Source: Sternotherus odoratus (lineage: Eukaryota; Chordata; Testudines; Kinosternidae). From it: a stretch of 64,000 nt of DNA. The notes under the pieces are model-generated. The model did no database searches, had not been told where the DNA came from, and saw only the letters and a list, made by a program, of their open reading frames with translations. A program made the translations under genes and the position numbers. The first letter of the stretch is position 1, and each line of letters starts with the position of its first letter. Location of the stretch: contig JAVMKO010000002.1 of NCBI GenBank assembly GCA_032164245.1, forward strand, positions 94,253,340-94,317,339, written 5' to 3'. This document shows positions 1-10,232 of the stretch, piece after piece.

Positions 1-39
1 GTGCATTATCAACAGACATCTTAGAAACCATACATACAG

Positions 40-1281
40 TGGATAGCATTCACAAAAGCTCTTAAGCAAAGTAAGCAGTCATGGGATAAGAGGGAAGGTT
101 CTCTCATGGATTGGTAACTGGTTAAAAGATAGGAAACAAAGGGTAGGAATAAATGGCCAGTTTTCAGATTGGAGAGAGATAAATAATGGTGTCCCCTAGG
201 TGTCCATATTGGGTCCAATCCTATATAACATATTCATAAATGATTTGGTAAAAAAGGTAAATAGTGAGGTGGCAAAATTTGCAGATAATACAAAATTACT
301 CCGGATAGTTAAGTCGCAGACACTCTGTGAAGAGCTACAAAAGGATCTCTCAAAACTGGGTGACAGGGCAACAAAATGGCAGATGAAGTTCAGATAACTG
401 CAAAGAAATGCACATTGGAAAACATAATTCCAACTATACATCTAAAATCATGACATCTAAATTAGCTGTTACCATTCAAGAAAAAGATCTTGGAGTCATT
501 GTGGATAGCTCTCTGAAAACAGTCACTCAATGTACATCCACTCAAAAAAGTTAACAGAATGTTGGGAATCATTAAGAAAGGGATAGATAATAAGACAGAA
601 AATATCATATTTCCTCTGTATAACTCCATGGTACACCCACATCTTGAATACTGCGTGCAGATGTGGTCGTCCCATCTCAAAAGAGATATACTGGAATTGG
701 AAAAGGTTCAAAAAAGGGCAACAAAAATGATATGGGGTATTGAACTGCTGCCTCATGAGCAGAGATTAATAAGACTGGTACTTTTCAGTTTGGAAAAGAG
801 ACAACTTACGGGGATATGATAGAGGTCTATAAAATCATGACGGTGTGGAGAAAATAAATAAGGAAGTATTATTTATTCCTTCTCATAACACAAGAACTAG
901 GGGCCACCAAATTAAATTAATAGGCAGCAGGTTTAAAACAAACAAAAGGAAGTATTTTTTCACATAACTCACAGTCAGCCTGTGGAAAACTCCTTGCCAG
1001 AGGATGTTGTGAAGGCCAAGACTATAACAGTGTTCAAAAAAGAATTAGATAAATTCATGGAATATAGGGCCATCAATGGCTATTAGCCAGGATGGGCAGG
1101 GATGGTGCCCTTAGCCTCTGTTTTCCAGAAGCTGGGAGTGGGCAACAGGGGATGGATCACTTGATGATTAACTGTACTAGTTCATTCCCTTTGGGGCACA
1201 TGGCATTAGCCGCTGTTGGAAGACAGGATACTGGGCTAAATGGAGCTTTGGTCTGACCCAGAATGGCTGTTCTTATGTAAG
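40..1281 (+). mobile_element. 5'-truncated, decayed CR1 LINE
   Basis: The stretch encodes broken pieces of the C-terminal half of a CR1 reverse transcriptase, including LGPILYNIFINDL, KFADNTKLL, HLEYCVQMWSSHL and NSLPEDVVKAKT-like segments, split by several frameshifts and stops. The catalytic FADD motif reads FADN here. After the stop comes the typical CR1 3' UTR (GGATGGGCAGGGATGGTG, CTTTGGTCTGACCCAG) ending in TTCTTATG near 1281. It is the same subfamily as the copy at 20.2-21.4 kb but much more mutated. The 5' boundary is approximate. It is inactive. Confidence 0.9.
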
Positions 1282-4200
1282 CCAGTACATTTTAAGAGTT
1301 TGGTTAATGTAATGGACGCTGCCATTGGTATGTATTATAATCAGGTATCAGAGGCAAAAGTTAAACTTACACCCAATTTTATGTACCACAGGAGCTAAGT
1401 ACATATTAACCAAGACCAATGCTTTCTTTACATCATGTACACATAGACCCTGATCCCTACCTATCAATCCCCAACTTAATGTCTCGATCCTATTAGTGTT
1501 GAACTCCCTCAATTCCCAATTAGGTTAATGGGAGCTGAGAGTGCACAGTACCTGCCAACATCAGGCCTTACATGAGCAGCTGACGCAAACAATCAGTTGT
1601 TTGGCAAACCGCACGATGTCTAAAACAACCATTTGTTCCATTTTTTCTTTTCAACAGAAGCCCCCACAATCTGACTATACAGGCTTATATTTTTTTTATA
1701 AAATTGTTTATTAAAAAAATTCGTAGCCTCCACTGCACTAGGTATTACTTACATTATGAAGGCTAACTGTAGGCTAGCCCTAGTGGATACAGTGCTAGTA
1801 GAATTACCCGCAGCAGTTCCAAGTATACTTTATTTAGCAAAGAAGTCTCCCTCATTTTAAATTGAACAATTATTCTGTTGTATGTGAACTACTATCCCTA
1901 GATGAATTATCTAATCATAAGGTAGAAAATGAAAGACTGAGGGCTTCACTGCATAGCATACACTACTAGTTCTTGGAAAATATGACTACTGCTAGGACCC
2001 CTTAGGCATGAGAGATGTAGAACTTCCTTGCATCAGTTCTTCTAAGAATATCAGGTATATGAATAACAAGTTGTAGTTTAGTAGCTTTCCGCAGAACTTT
2101 TTTTTTGCTTTATAGTTTGTAAAATTTACATAGTACAGTTATAAAACTCATGTAACATAATAAAGTTTATATGTATACATTTTACACACAGAAAACTATA
2201 TTGAAAGAATGTTAAGGTTGCAAAGTCAGGCATTCAGAAATTAGAAAATGTCAGAATTTAGATTGCCTGGGCAACCTTAATTTGCCTCCTTTGTGCTTAT
2301 GTGTTATGACACAGTCTTTCATTGCATGATCACATACTATTTTTCCTCTCAGGACCCCTGCTTATTCACTGCACAAGGTGGCCTTGCTCTGGGGGGGAAT
2401 CAGAGTTGTAAAATGAAAGAGGATGTAGTTTCCAGGGCAACATTCACCTGTTTTAATCATGAGACCATATTATTCTTTCTGTTGTCCTCAGCAAGTTTGT
2501 GTACATAAAGCCCAAATGGAGAATTTCATGTCCTCAAAGGTCCTTCCTTTTCCCCTTTTGAAGTCTCCTCAAAGGTCTTTCTTTCTCCCCTTTTGAAGTC
2601 TGAACAGTTAGTTGCCTCTCTGAAAATGTTGTTCTGCCTTATCCTTTCTTGATTCCTCAAGACAGAAGGACATCAGGGACGAAAAATACAGCGAGGTTAT
2701 GCCCACAGTCTAGATAACAAACTCGAATGAGATCTTAAAGTAACTGAAGAAAATTTTGAAGTTATAGAAACCTGCATACAAAGATGGCTGCCAAAAGGGG
2801 TGTTAAACTATTAGTCCTGAAGAAATTCTCCTTGTTGCCTAGCAAAGTTCTGTCCTTTCAAACACGAAACAAAAACGTAGTAATCATGAATGGTGTGGTA
2901 TAAACGTTTTACCAGCATGAGTTAGGATATTAGTGTTACTCACAGGTGAGTTATGCTGGCTATCCCACACAAGTGCTATTAAAACACTTTTCCCACGGTG
3001 TGCCATCATGTATTCTGTATGTCATGTTACAGAAAAACTACTATAGGAATATTTTAGAGGTTAAAAAAAGTTGGGGCTTTTTTCCTTAATCCCTATACCT
3101 GTAAACCTAGTTGCCTTAATGATAATAAACCCAGCTATACAGAACTGAGAGGAAACTATTAAAACCTCTAAAAATGACCAAAAAAAGTTTTTTTATGCAT
3201 AAAAAGTCACAATTTTCGTATCTGGTGTTTTGGGACCTCCCAGGGTTAGAAGTGAATATTGTACACCAGTGGGAATCTGGAAATCCACCTTTTCCAATTA
3301 TATAAAGTTCTTCTTTCTAGCCTTATAGGAGCGTGAGATGTCAGACTTTAAAGTTGTATCTATTTTAGGTATAGAAAACCCATTCATTGGCAGGTATAAT
3401 TTGGAGGAAATATGCTACATTTGGGGATAGGTATCCAGAAGTCATTTCTATGAAGTGGTAATCTGCCATCTGTTCACAAACAATCACAGATTACCCTGGA
3501 TACAAGGTTCTTTTTATTGCTAGGAAAATCTGGCATCATGCCCTTTGTTTGTAGGCTGGGTGAGTTATCATATAAATTCAGCTCATGTTCTTCCTGCCTC
3601 TCCTGTACTGGTTATACCAGTTTTATATTGTAGGAGAAACCAGAAAATGACTGCTTGGGTTTGTAGCTCATCTCAGTGTTGCTATATATACCATGACCCT
3701 ACCTATTGGCTCACTAAAAAATTTTGCCCCGGAACTTTAAGGTCACTAGTAAATATTTCGCCTATCTGCCTTCCAAGTTCAAAGACACATCAGAGCACAT
3801 GACCCAGTTTGAAAAATGAAGCACTTCCCTAGATGTCAGCTATGGATAATTCTCTTTTGTAAAGAGGCCATGGATCTTTTTCTAGGGTCTTTGAAATAGA
3901 TTGTCTCCATGCCAGGGCTGCCCTCAACCCTCAATTGGCTGTAGAGGTGCCATTGAAGTTTCTGCTTAGTGAAGAATCCACTCATCTGTCAACAGGATCC
4001 TGGGGTATAAAACTGTCCTATGTGGGAATGATCCTATTTCACTATGGAAAAAAGAGCTATATCTGCAGTAAAGGCAACTAGATAATGTTTTACTTTACAT
4101 TATAAAAATCTGTTGCCTGCCTACTCAAGCACTTAGATTTTGGGGGAAATTCACATTTAGATCTGGTTGGATTCTCCAGTACTGAGTAGAGAGGAGTATC

Positions 4201-5879
4201 TGGACCTGGTTTTGACCCAGAGAGAAAATATTTTCTTGTTTTCCTCTCTTTTTCTGGGGACTGAAAGCACCATGTAAGCATGGTCTCAAAACAGCCTAGA
4301 GCAAATAGCTCATCTTGAACCTGCTCCCTCAGGCCTCTGGTTCCAGTTCAGAAAGCTGTCCTTCCAACAGAGAACTCAAGACTCACATTGTTTATTGTAT
4401 TTAGCATTCTCTCTCTCAAAGCTCTCTGGAATTATTAGGTATAGAAGAGTCCAAAGAGCATAAGGGTCTTCTCCTTTTGTATCTTGTCTTTCAAGAGACT
4501 AGTGCAATTTAAATGTTGTATCCTTCAGAGAGTGAAGCTTATGCCCTGCCAGATCTGGTTCTGCCACCATGGTTGCAAGCAACAGTTGAAACCCAGTGTA
4601 GAACATATTGATCTTGCTGAAGAAGAAACTCAACTTTCATATTTCTGCATAATTGGAAGACAGAAAAATATCTTATGATAAACAGATTTGATCTAGAAAT
4701 CAATGAGACACAAACATGGGACTCTACAATGCCATTTTTTATCGCTTTTTCAAACACCTCCAAGGCAGAATAATTTGATGGTAGCTAGGACTAAGCGAAC
4801 TATCAAGTTAAGGCATCCTTAGGAGTCCCTGATCAAATTCAGTGGCAACCACTGTTGTCAACAGCAGTTCAAACCAACTGTGTGATATTGACTACAGTCA
4901 CAGTATCAGTGTTTAATAAATCATTTATGTAAAACAATCTAGTTTTAAGTATTTATAGCAAGTCAGCCAACACAGTACTGAGGTGGTGATAAGAAGGGCA
5001 GGATTCTAGAACAATGGGTGCCTTCTTGTGTAACTTCCCCCACAACAGACTGTGAGAACACAACCAAGGATCTTCAGCAACAACAGCCCAAAACTCTAAC
5101 TTATCTAAAAGATTTGAAACAGCAATAGCATGCTCTTATCTGTTATGTGGAACAGCCACAAGCAGGAAACATGACACCTTGAGCCAAAGTGAAACATCTG
5201 CCCAAAAAGCATTCTGAGGGTGGAAAAAAGTCCCCCCCCCCCTGTCTATTGTACAAAAGCCTGAAATGTTTATTTCAAAAAGGTTTTGCTTCTTGTTAAC
5301 TTAGAAATATCAGAAATGTCAAGTCTGATTTTGCTGGATGTCTCCTTGGAGAATGCAGAGATGTGGAACAGGAGCTTTTACAGTCCTTAACTGAAGAGGA
5401 TACTGGATCTTTGACAAAAGTGTTTTTTCTTAAGTATTTCTTAGGCACTTGAGTTGAATAAAAACAATAAAAAATTAAACAGTTCTAAGATATATCACTT
5501 GTATATCAGTTAATCAGATTGTGCTTGCTTGTTACCGGTAAAGCAACAATTCTATTATTTCCCCATCATCATTAGATCCTTCTAAGAAAAACACAGTAGG
5601 TGAGACCTGAAATTATGAAGTAAAGCACAATCAGGAAAAAAACCCATTTATTTAAAAAACAACAAACAAAAAATGAACTTGCAGGCCTGTTGTATAGATC
5701 ACGAAGAACCAAGAGCAGGAGTTTTATCCGACCTCTAACATAAAAACAATTTATATTCAAGTGATGAGTAACTAGCCAGCTGATGAGTGTATTTCCAATT
5801 TAGGATAAAGCGTGGTAAGATGAAGCTATCGCTCCATTTATGTATATGAATACTATAAATAATTCTATGATAAATAATT
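1282..5879. other. Gene-free upstream flank
   Basis: This AT-rich stretch shows no convincing coding exon, RNA gene or recent transposon. It holds short simple runs (T tract near 2100, C tract near 5232-5241) and the short tandem duplication listed separately. Short ORFs here have no family signature. Confidence 0.6.
2532..2601. repeat. 35-bp tandem duplication
   Basis: A pyrimidine-rich unit beginning CCTCAAAGGTC and ending TTTTGAAGT occurs twice in direct orientation, starting at 2532 and 2567, with a few substitutions between copies. Confidence 0.8.
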
Positions 5880-6546
5880 CCCAAGACTATAACTGGTGTG
5901 GCAGGGTGGGCCTGACCCAGCCTGCCGCCCCTTTAAGAGGGAGAAAAGCCCTCTGCAAACCTCCTTGCAGAGGAGCCTAATTAGCCACCTGGGCTGCAGG
6001 GCAATCAGCCTGGACGAGTGGCACCTGGCAGCCTCCTCAGGGGGATAAAAGGCCTGCCAGGAAGCAAGCCCAGTGTGGTGGGGATGGTATAGAGTGAGGT
6101 GGTGGGTTGAGCTATTCAGAGCTGTGTGGTTGGAACTGTAGAGTTGTATGCAGAGCTGAACTATATAGAGTTGAAGACTGTATTGTATAAAGCTGTATAT
6201 ATTGGTGGTGGGGTCCTGCACTGTGAATAAAGAGCACTGTTTGAAGCAAAGAAGGGTTTTCCTGCCTGTTCCTGAGAGGGGTGAGAAGGCGGTCTGTCAC
6301 ACTGGGCTGAAAAAAACCCTAGATAAGTTCATGGAGGATAGATCCATCAATGGTTATTAGCCAGGATGGGCAGGGATGGTGTCCCTAACTTCTGTTTGCA
6401 GAAGCTGTGACTGGGTGACGGGATGGATCACTTGATTACCTGATCCGTTCATTCCCTCTGGGGAACCGGCGTTAGCCACTGCCAGAAGATAGGATACTGG
6501 CCTAGATGGACCTTTGGTCTGACCCAACGTGGCCGTTCTTATGTGG
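5880..6546 (+). mobile_element. CR1 3' end fragment, split by an LTR
   Basis: The left piece (about 5880-5896) matches the CR1 coding tail around GACTATAAC. The right piece (6302-6546) resumes with CTAGATAAGTTCATGGAGG and runs through the CR1 3' UTR to CCGTTCTTATG. An LTR of about 405 bp sits exactly between the two pieces. The left piece is very short, so its assignment rests on continuity with the right piece. Confidence 0.8.
5897..6301 (+). mobile_element. Solo LTR of an LTR retroelement
   Basis: The segment starts TGTGGCAGGG and ends TCTGTCACA. CTGG is duplicated on both sides (5893-5896 and 6302-6305). It has a TATA-like GGGGATAAAAGG near 6040 and a polyadenylation signal AATAAAG near 6227, in the order expected of U3-R-U5. 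No internal retroviral sequence flanks it, so it is a solo LTR left by recombination or loss of the body. Assignment to a particular LTR family is not attempted. Confidence 0.75.
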
Positions 6547-6641
6547 TTTTCTTCCACTCTTCACAATGGGACTTAAAAATGTAATTTTATTATTATTACA
6601 GATTTCACCACAGAGTTTGTTTCATAAAGAACTATACAAGT

Positions 6642-6938
6642 CTGGGGTCGGCAACCTTTCAGAAGTGGTGTGCCAAGTCTTCATTTATTCACTCTAATTT
6701 AAAGTTTCGCATGCCGGTAATACATTTTAACGTTTTTAGAAGGTCTCTTTCTATAAGTCATAACATGTAACTAATCTATTGTTGTATGTAAAGTAAATAA
6801 AATGTTTAAGAAGCTTCATTTAAAATTAAATTAAATTAAAATGCAAAGCCCCCCCAGATTGGTGGCCAGGACCCTGGCAGTGTGAAAATCAGCTCATGAG
6901 CCGCCTTCGGCACACGTGCCATAGGTTGCCTACCCCGA
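6642..6938. mobile_element. Non-autonomous hAT element, family A
   Basis: It begins CTGGGGTCGGCAACCTTTCAG and ends TTGCCTACCCCGA, matching the terminal inverted repeat logic CAGGGGTCGGCAACC/GGTTGCCTACCCCTG. It is the same family as 16737-17068, with which it shares the internal GTGTGCC, AATTTAAAGTTTCGC and GGTGGCCAGGACC blocks. The flanking duplication is degraded (ATACAAGT against TATAAGTA). Confidence 0.85.
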
Positions 6939-7174
6939 TATAAGTAATCACTTATAGTAATTGTAATAAATTTGTTATTTTACAAAGTTGAAAATCAAAA
7001 TTTTAAAATGTGTCAGATTAAAGAAACCCTGAAATAAATAAGCAACAAAATATGGAAAAATATGAAGGGAAAATTAGGATATAAAAAGTAACTTTGCTTT
7101 TCATTTAACGTTTTTAAATGCAGTTTGTGCACTAATTCTACAGGATGTGAGCACAATGTTCTCTCTTTCAGGGA

Positions 7175-7405
7175 GGAAGGATGGTTTTGTGGGTAAAGCA
7201 TAGGACTACAAATCATAAGATCTGTGTTCTATTCCTGGCTCTCCCATAGCCTTTATATGACATTGAACAAAGTCGCTTAACCTCTTTGTACCTAAGTTTC
7301 CATATCTGTAAGGTGAAGATATTACTACCTCAGAGGAATGATGGAAGACTAAATTACAATTTGGAAGCGTGCTAAGAGCCTCATTTGGAAGATGTTATAA
7401 ATGTA
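7175..7405 (+). mobile_element. MIR SINE
   Basis: The order of blocks is that of a tRNA-derived MIR: GTGGGTAAAGCATAGGACT, the B-box-like TTCTATTCCTGGCTCTCCC, then the core AAAGTCGCTTAACCTC, TAAGTTTCCATATCTGTAA and the tail around GCGTGCTAAGAGCC. It is strongly diverged, as expected for an ancient amniote insertion. Confidence 0.8.
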
Positions 7406-8479
7406 AGGTATATTATTTGATTTCATGGAAAGGGAGAAACGGCCAATGGGCTGAATACAGAATTAGTAATGGGAAACATCATCAAAAGACTTCCACAGAC
7501 TTATTACATCAGGAAAAGTCACTCAAATTTCTCTATCTCCCCATTTTTCATTTAAACAGAAATAATTCTCTGCCTCATATAACTGAGGTATCTTTGAAAA
7601 TGTAAGCTTTCTTATCACTGTTTTCCTCCCTCTTCCAGTTTATAAAGAAATTAAGATATTTGAACAAACCCAACCTCTCCCACACACACTTAAAAATGTG
7701 CTTTTAGTAATTTCCTACCATCACCATTTCCATTTATTTATATAATTAAATCAGATGACCATTTGATTCTTGTGTATAACCAAGGGCAAAAAACACAAGC
7801 ATTCTGGAAAAAGCAAAAGGCACAATAATTTAATGCAGATTGAGATTAAAATATCACACACAATGAACAACAATAAATGTTGCATTTATGAGTGTTTGTT
7901 TACATTCCTATGAAATATTCTACCTTGATCAAACATTACAAATTGTAATGGCAAGAAAATTGTCCTCGTTGCAGCACACCTTGGCAGCAACAAAAGTAAG
8001 GAGGGTTTAAAAATCTATCAAGCTATAGGATTATGATGCATGTTATTTTACTAGCCCTGCTGTTGCTGCCTAGGAGTTTAAGCTCTTCAAACTAATCTAG
8101 TGCAGCAGCAGGGATTTTGCAGCATTACAGGGGAATGGGGGAGGGAAGGGGAGTGACCTTAGAATACCTTGGAGACATATTGAGCAAGCTTTATATAAAC
8201 CAGGCTCGCTGTCCTGAGGTGACACTCACTGAAAAGCTAAGCAGGCTCCCAATAACTAGATGGAAATCGAGAGGTCCCTTTAGACCACAGGATAATTTAG
8301 ATCAATTTCATTTCTTACTGCAGTTTCCTAACCCAGTCCAGGCACGTTAATCCCCATTCTCCCCTCAAAATGCCCCCCTCTTCCCTCTGTGCCTCCTTCC
8401 TCCCCCTACTTTTGTAGCCTCACAGGGAAGCCCCATTTCTCCACCCAGTAGCATAGGGCTCCCATGTCAGCCATAGTTT
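7406..8479. other. Gene-free stretch before the CpG island
   Basis: This is AT-rich sequence up to about 8100, turning GC-richer towards the promoter. No exon or repeat family was recognised. A short ORF at 8117-8350 has no recognisable domain. Confidence 0.5.
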
Positions 8480-9600
8480 ACCAAGGAAATGTGGGCGGGA
8501 CCTGCCTCGCCCTTTTCCTCCCGTCTCCACGAACTACATCCGCCTCCCCCTGCCTCTTAACCAAACATGCCCCCCCCCATCCGTTTCCTCCTCCCTTCCA
8601 GCGTCTCCCCGTTAAAGGAGATCGTGGAGCCTTCCCTCCGCTCCACCCCGGCTTTCCAATCCCACCGGCACCTCCGCAATCGCCCAGGAAAGGCTGCCCG
8701 GCACCTCCTCCCCGCAGCCTCCCACTACCCAGGGTCCTGCTCCCGCCCCCCCAACCTGTGTCGCCCGCCCCTTCCCCCGCACGCGCTCCGAGCACTGCGG
8801 CTCCCCTCGCCGCAAACAGGACCCCGCCCCCCCGGCCGGCCCCAACCACTGGAGCCCCCCCCCCAGTGCGAGGCCCGGGAATCCTTCCCCCGCAGCGCCC
8901 CGCTGCTCCAGCTCCCGCGCCGGCCAACGTTCCACGGCTCGCGCCCCAGCCTGTCTCGTGCGCCGCGGGAGGGAGGAGGAGAGGTGCCTCGCGGACAATC
9001 TCCCCCCCTTCCCCTCAGGCAACCAACCAAACAGCTCGGGCGTCTAAGGAGAGGGGCGGGGCGGATCGGCTGAGTAAACTCGACGGGCGAGCGTCGCGTT
9101 CCTGCCGCGCGGGGCAGGCCGGGAAGTGTAGTTTCGCCTCCCCCAGCCGTAGCCATTTTGTGGTGAAGGGAACTACAACTTCCCCAGAGCCCAAGGATCG
9201 TTCCAAGGGGGCACGCGGAATCCCCGCGGCGCGTTGGCCGGCGAGGCCTGGCGCTGATAGCCCGACGGGGCCCGGCGCGTGGGATGTGACGGGACGAGCG
9301 GCTCGCGGGGCAGGAGGATCATTGAAGAGCTTTGCAGACAGGGCAAGGGGAGGGGGGCGAGTGAGCGTGTCGCGCGCAAGGGATCGTCGCCCAATTCCCC
9401 GCTTCGCTCCCTCGCGGGGGCCGCCGGCCGCGGCTCGCCAGAGGCCAGGTTTGAATGCGAAAGGGAGGCCGAGGTGTCTGACATTTGCCCTGCACGAGGC
9501 GCTCCGCTGGGCGGGCTGCTGAATGCAGCTCGGTGGGGGCTTGCGGCCGGGGGCCCGGGTGCGAATTGAGGCCAAGCCCTAACCGAGACATTACAAAAAA
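8480..9600 (+). promoter_or_regulatory. JARID2: JARID2 CpG-island promoter
   Basis: About 1.1 kb of very GC- and CpG-dense sequence in an AT-rich neighbourhood lies just upstream of the JARID2 first exon. Visible elements are a GC box (GGGGCGGGGCGG, 9053-9064), two ZNF143/SBS-like motifs in opposite orientation (9121-9134 and 9171-9184), and a YY1-like GCCATTTT between them (9152-9159). No TATA box stands out, which fits a CpG-island promoter with dispersed starts. The open frames on both strands here are composition artefacts. Divergent antisense transcription from such an island is plausible but not shown by the sequence. Confidence 0.85.
9121..9185. promoter_or_regulatory. Inverted ZNF143-like pair around a YY1-like site
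   Basis: GGGAAGTGTAGTTT at 9121 is the reverse complement of an AACTACACTTCCC motif. AACTACAACTTCCC follows at 9171 on the + strand. Both resemble the ACTACAATTCCC core bound by ZNF143, and each also contains an ETS-type GGAAG/CTTCC. A YY1-like GCCATTTT lies between them. Binding is inferred from motif resemblance only. Confidence 0.55.
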
Positions 9601-10181
9601 ATTCAGGTCCATTTAAAGTTGCTGCCGGAGCGCGGCTCTCATTGGTTAGGGGAGAGCTGGAGGAGCAGGGACACACACAGTGCGTGCAGCCTTCACTGCT
9701 GCTGCGCTGCTGCTAGAGAAGCTGCTGCTGCTGGAGTAGTGTCGGCTGCTTCCCCTTGCTGCAGCAGCACAAACGTGACTTCCAACATTTTTATTTATCT
9801 TCTTTCAATCCCTTTCCTTTTGCAAGATGTAACTACAGCTCAGACACTAAGGACGTACAGATCGCTTAGGGGGCTTGGGAAAGAGACGGGGGGGGGGGAT
9901 ATCAAGGGCGTCGTTGTTTGTGTTAGGGAGAAAATTTCCATTATGAATCTTTCTCTAAAGTGATTTTTTTTTTGTTTGCTTCGCATTCGCCTTTTTTCCC
10001 CCCAGTCCCCATATCTCGGATTTATTGCAAAGAAAATCACGTTGTGAGGAAAGAAAGTCGGATTACAAGATACTACTACAAACAAAAACTGGATTTTGGG
10101 GGGGTATTTTAACAAAAAATTGTCGCGGCTTTACTTCATGAAGCAATTGTCCCCTTTTGCAATCAGAATTTGGATACCAGA
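9601..10181 (+). other. JARID2: JARID2 5' UTR region of exon 1
   Basis: Between the CpG island and the start codon lies a transcribed-leader candidate with an inverted CCAAT box (ATTGG, about 9640), CTG-rich runs (about 9690-9770), a G tract near 9890 and a T tract near 9965. It holds three upstream ATGs: an ATG-TAA minimal ORF at 9827-9832, a six-codon ORF at 9943-9963, and a 15-codon ORF at 10138-10185 whose stop overlaps the JARID2 start. The true transcription start is not determinable from sequence, so which of these lie in the mRNA is unknown. Confidence 0.7.
9827..9832 (+). promoter_or_regulatory. Start-stop minimal uORF
   Basis: ATG is followed immediately by TAA. Such minimal uORFs can stall initiating ribosomes. 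It matters only if the transcript starts upstream of this point. Confidence 0.4.
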
Positions 10182-10185
10182 ATGA
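10138..10185 (+). promoter_or_regulatory. uORF overlapping the JARID2 start codon
   Basis: This 15-codon ORF (MKQLSPFAIRIWIPE) ends in a TGA that shares two bases with the JARID2 ATG, giving an ATGA overlap at 10182-10185. Its own start has T at -3, so leaky scanning is likely. The JARID2 start has A at -3. The layout is compatible with leaky scanning or terminate-and-reinitiate control; function is inferred. Confidence 0.6.
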
Positions 10186-10226
10186 GTAAAGAAAGACCCA
10201 AGAGGAATATAATTCAAAAGAAATAC
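10182..10226 (+). CDS. JARID2: JARID2 first coding exon (N-terminal 15 codons)
   Basis: The ATG at 10182 opens MSKERPKRNIIQKKY, which I recognise as the conserved N-terminus of JARID2, the Jumonji/ARID-domain protein that is catalytically inactive as a demethylase and helps recruit and modulate PRC2 (EZH2-EED-SUZ12) on chromatin in the nucleus. The exon ends after a complete codon at a strong donor, TAC|GTAAGT, so the following intron is phase 0. The start has a good Kozak context (A at -3) and sits about 600 bp downstream of a CpG island. None of the JmjN, ARID, JmjC or zinc-finger exons is in the window, in keeping with the very long first intron known for this gene. The Jarid2 N-terminus is short and basic here; the EED-binding and RNA-binding parts come from later exons. 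Confidence 0.95.
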
Positions 10227-10232
10227 GTAAGT
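10227..10232 (+). other. JARID2 intron 1 splice donor
   Basis: GTAAGT directly follows the codon for Tyr15 and is a near-consensus U1 donor. No matching acceptor with a recognisable JARID2 exon 2 (expected to continue with an Asp-Asp-Ser-Asp segment) was found before 64000, so the intron exceeds 53 kb. Confidence 0.9.

Noticed and set aside
5865..6300. 118-codon reverse frame
   Set aside because: It is antisense to the LTR and has no coding signature.
8464..9522. 352-codon open frame and several overlapping frames on both strands in the CpG island
   Set aside because: Proline/alanine/arginine-rich translation in all phases is expected from GC-rich sequence lacking stops. No domain or splice context supports a protein.
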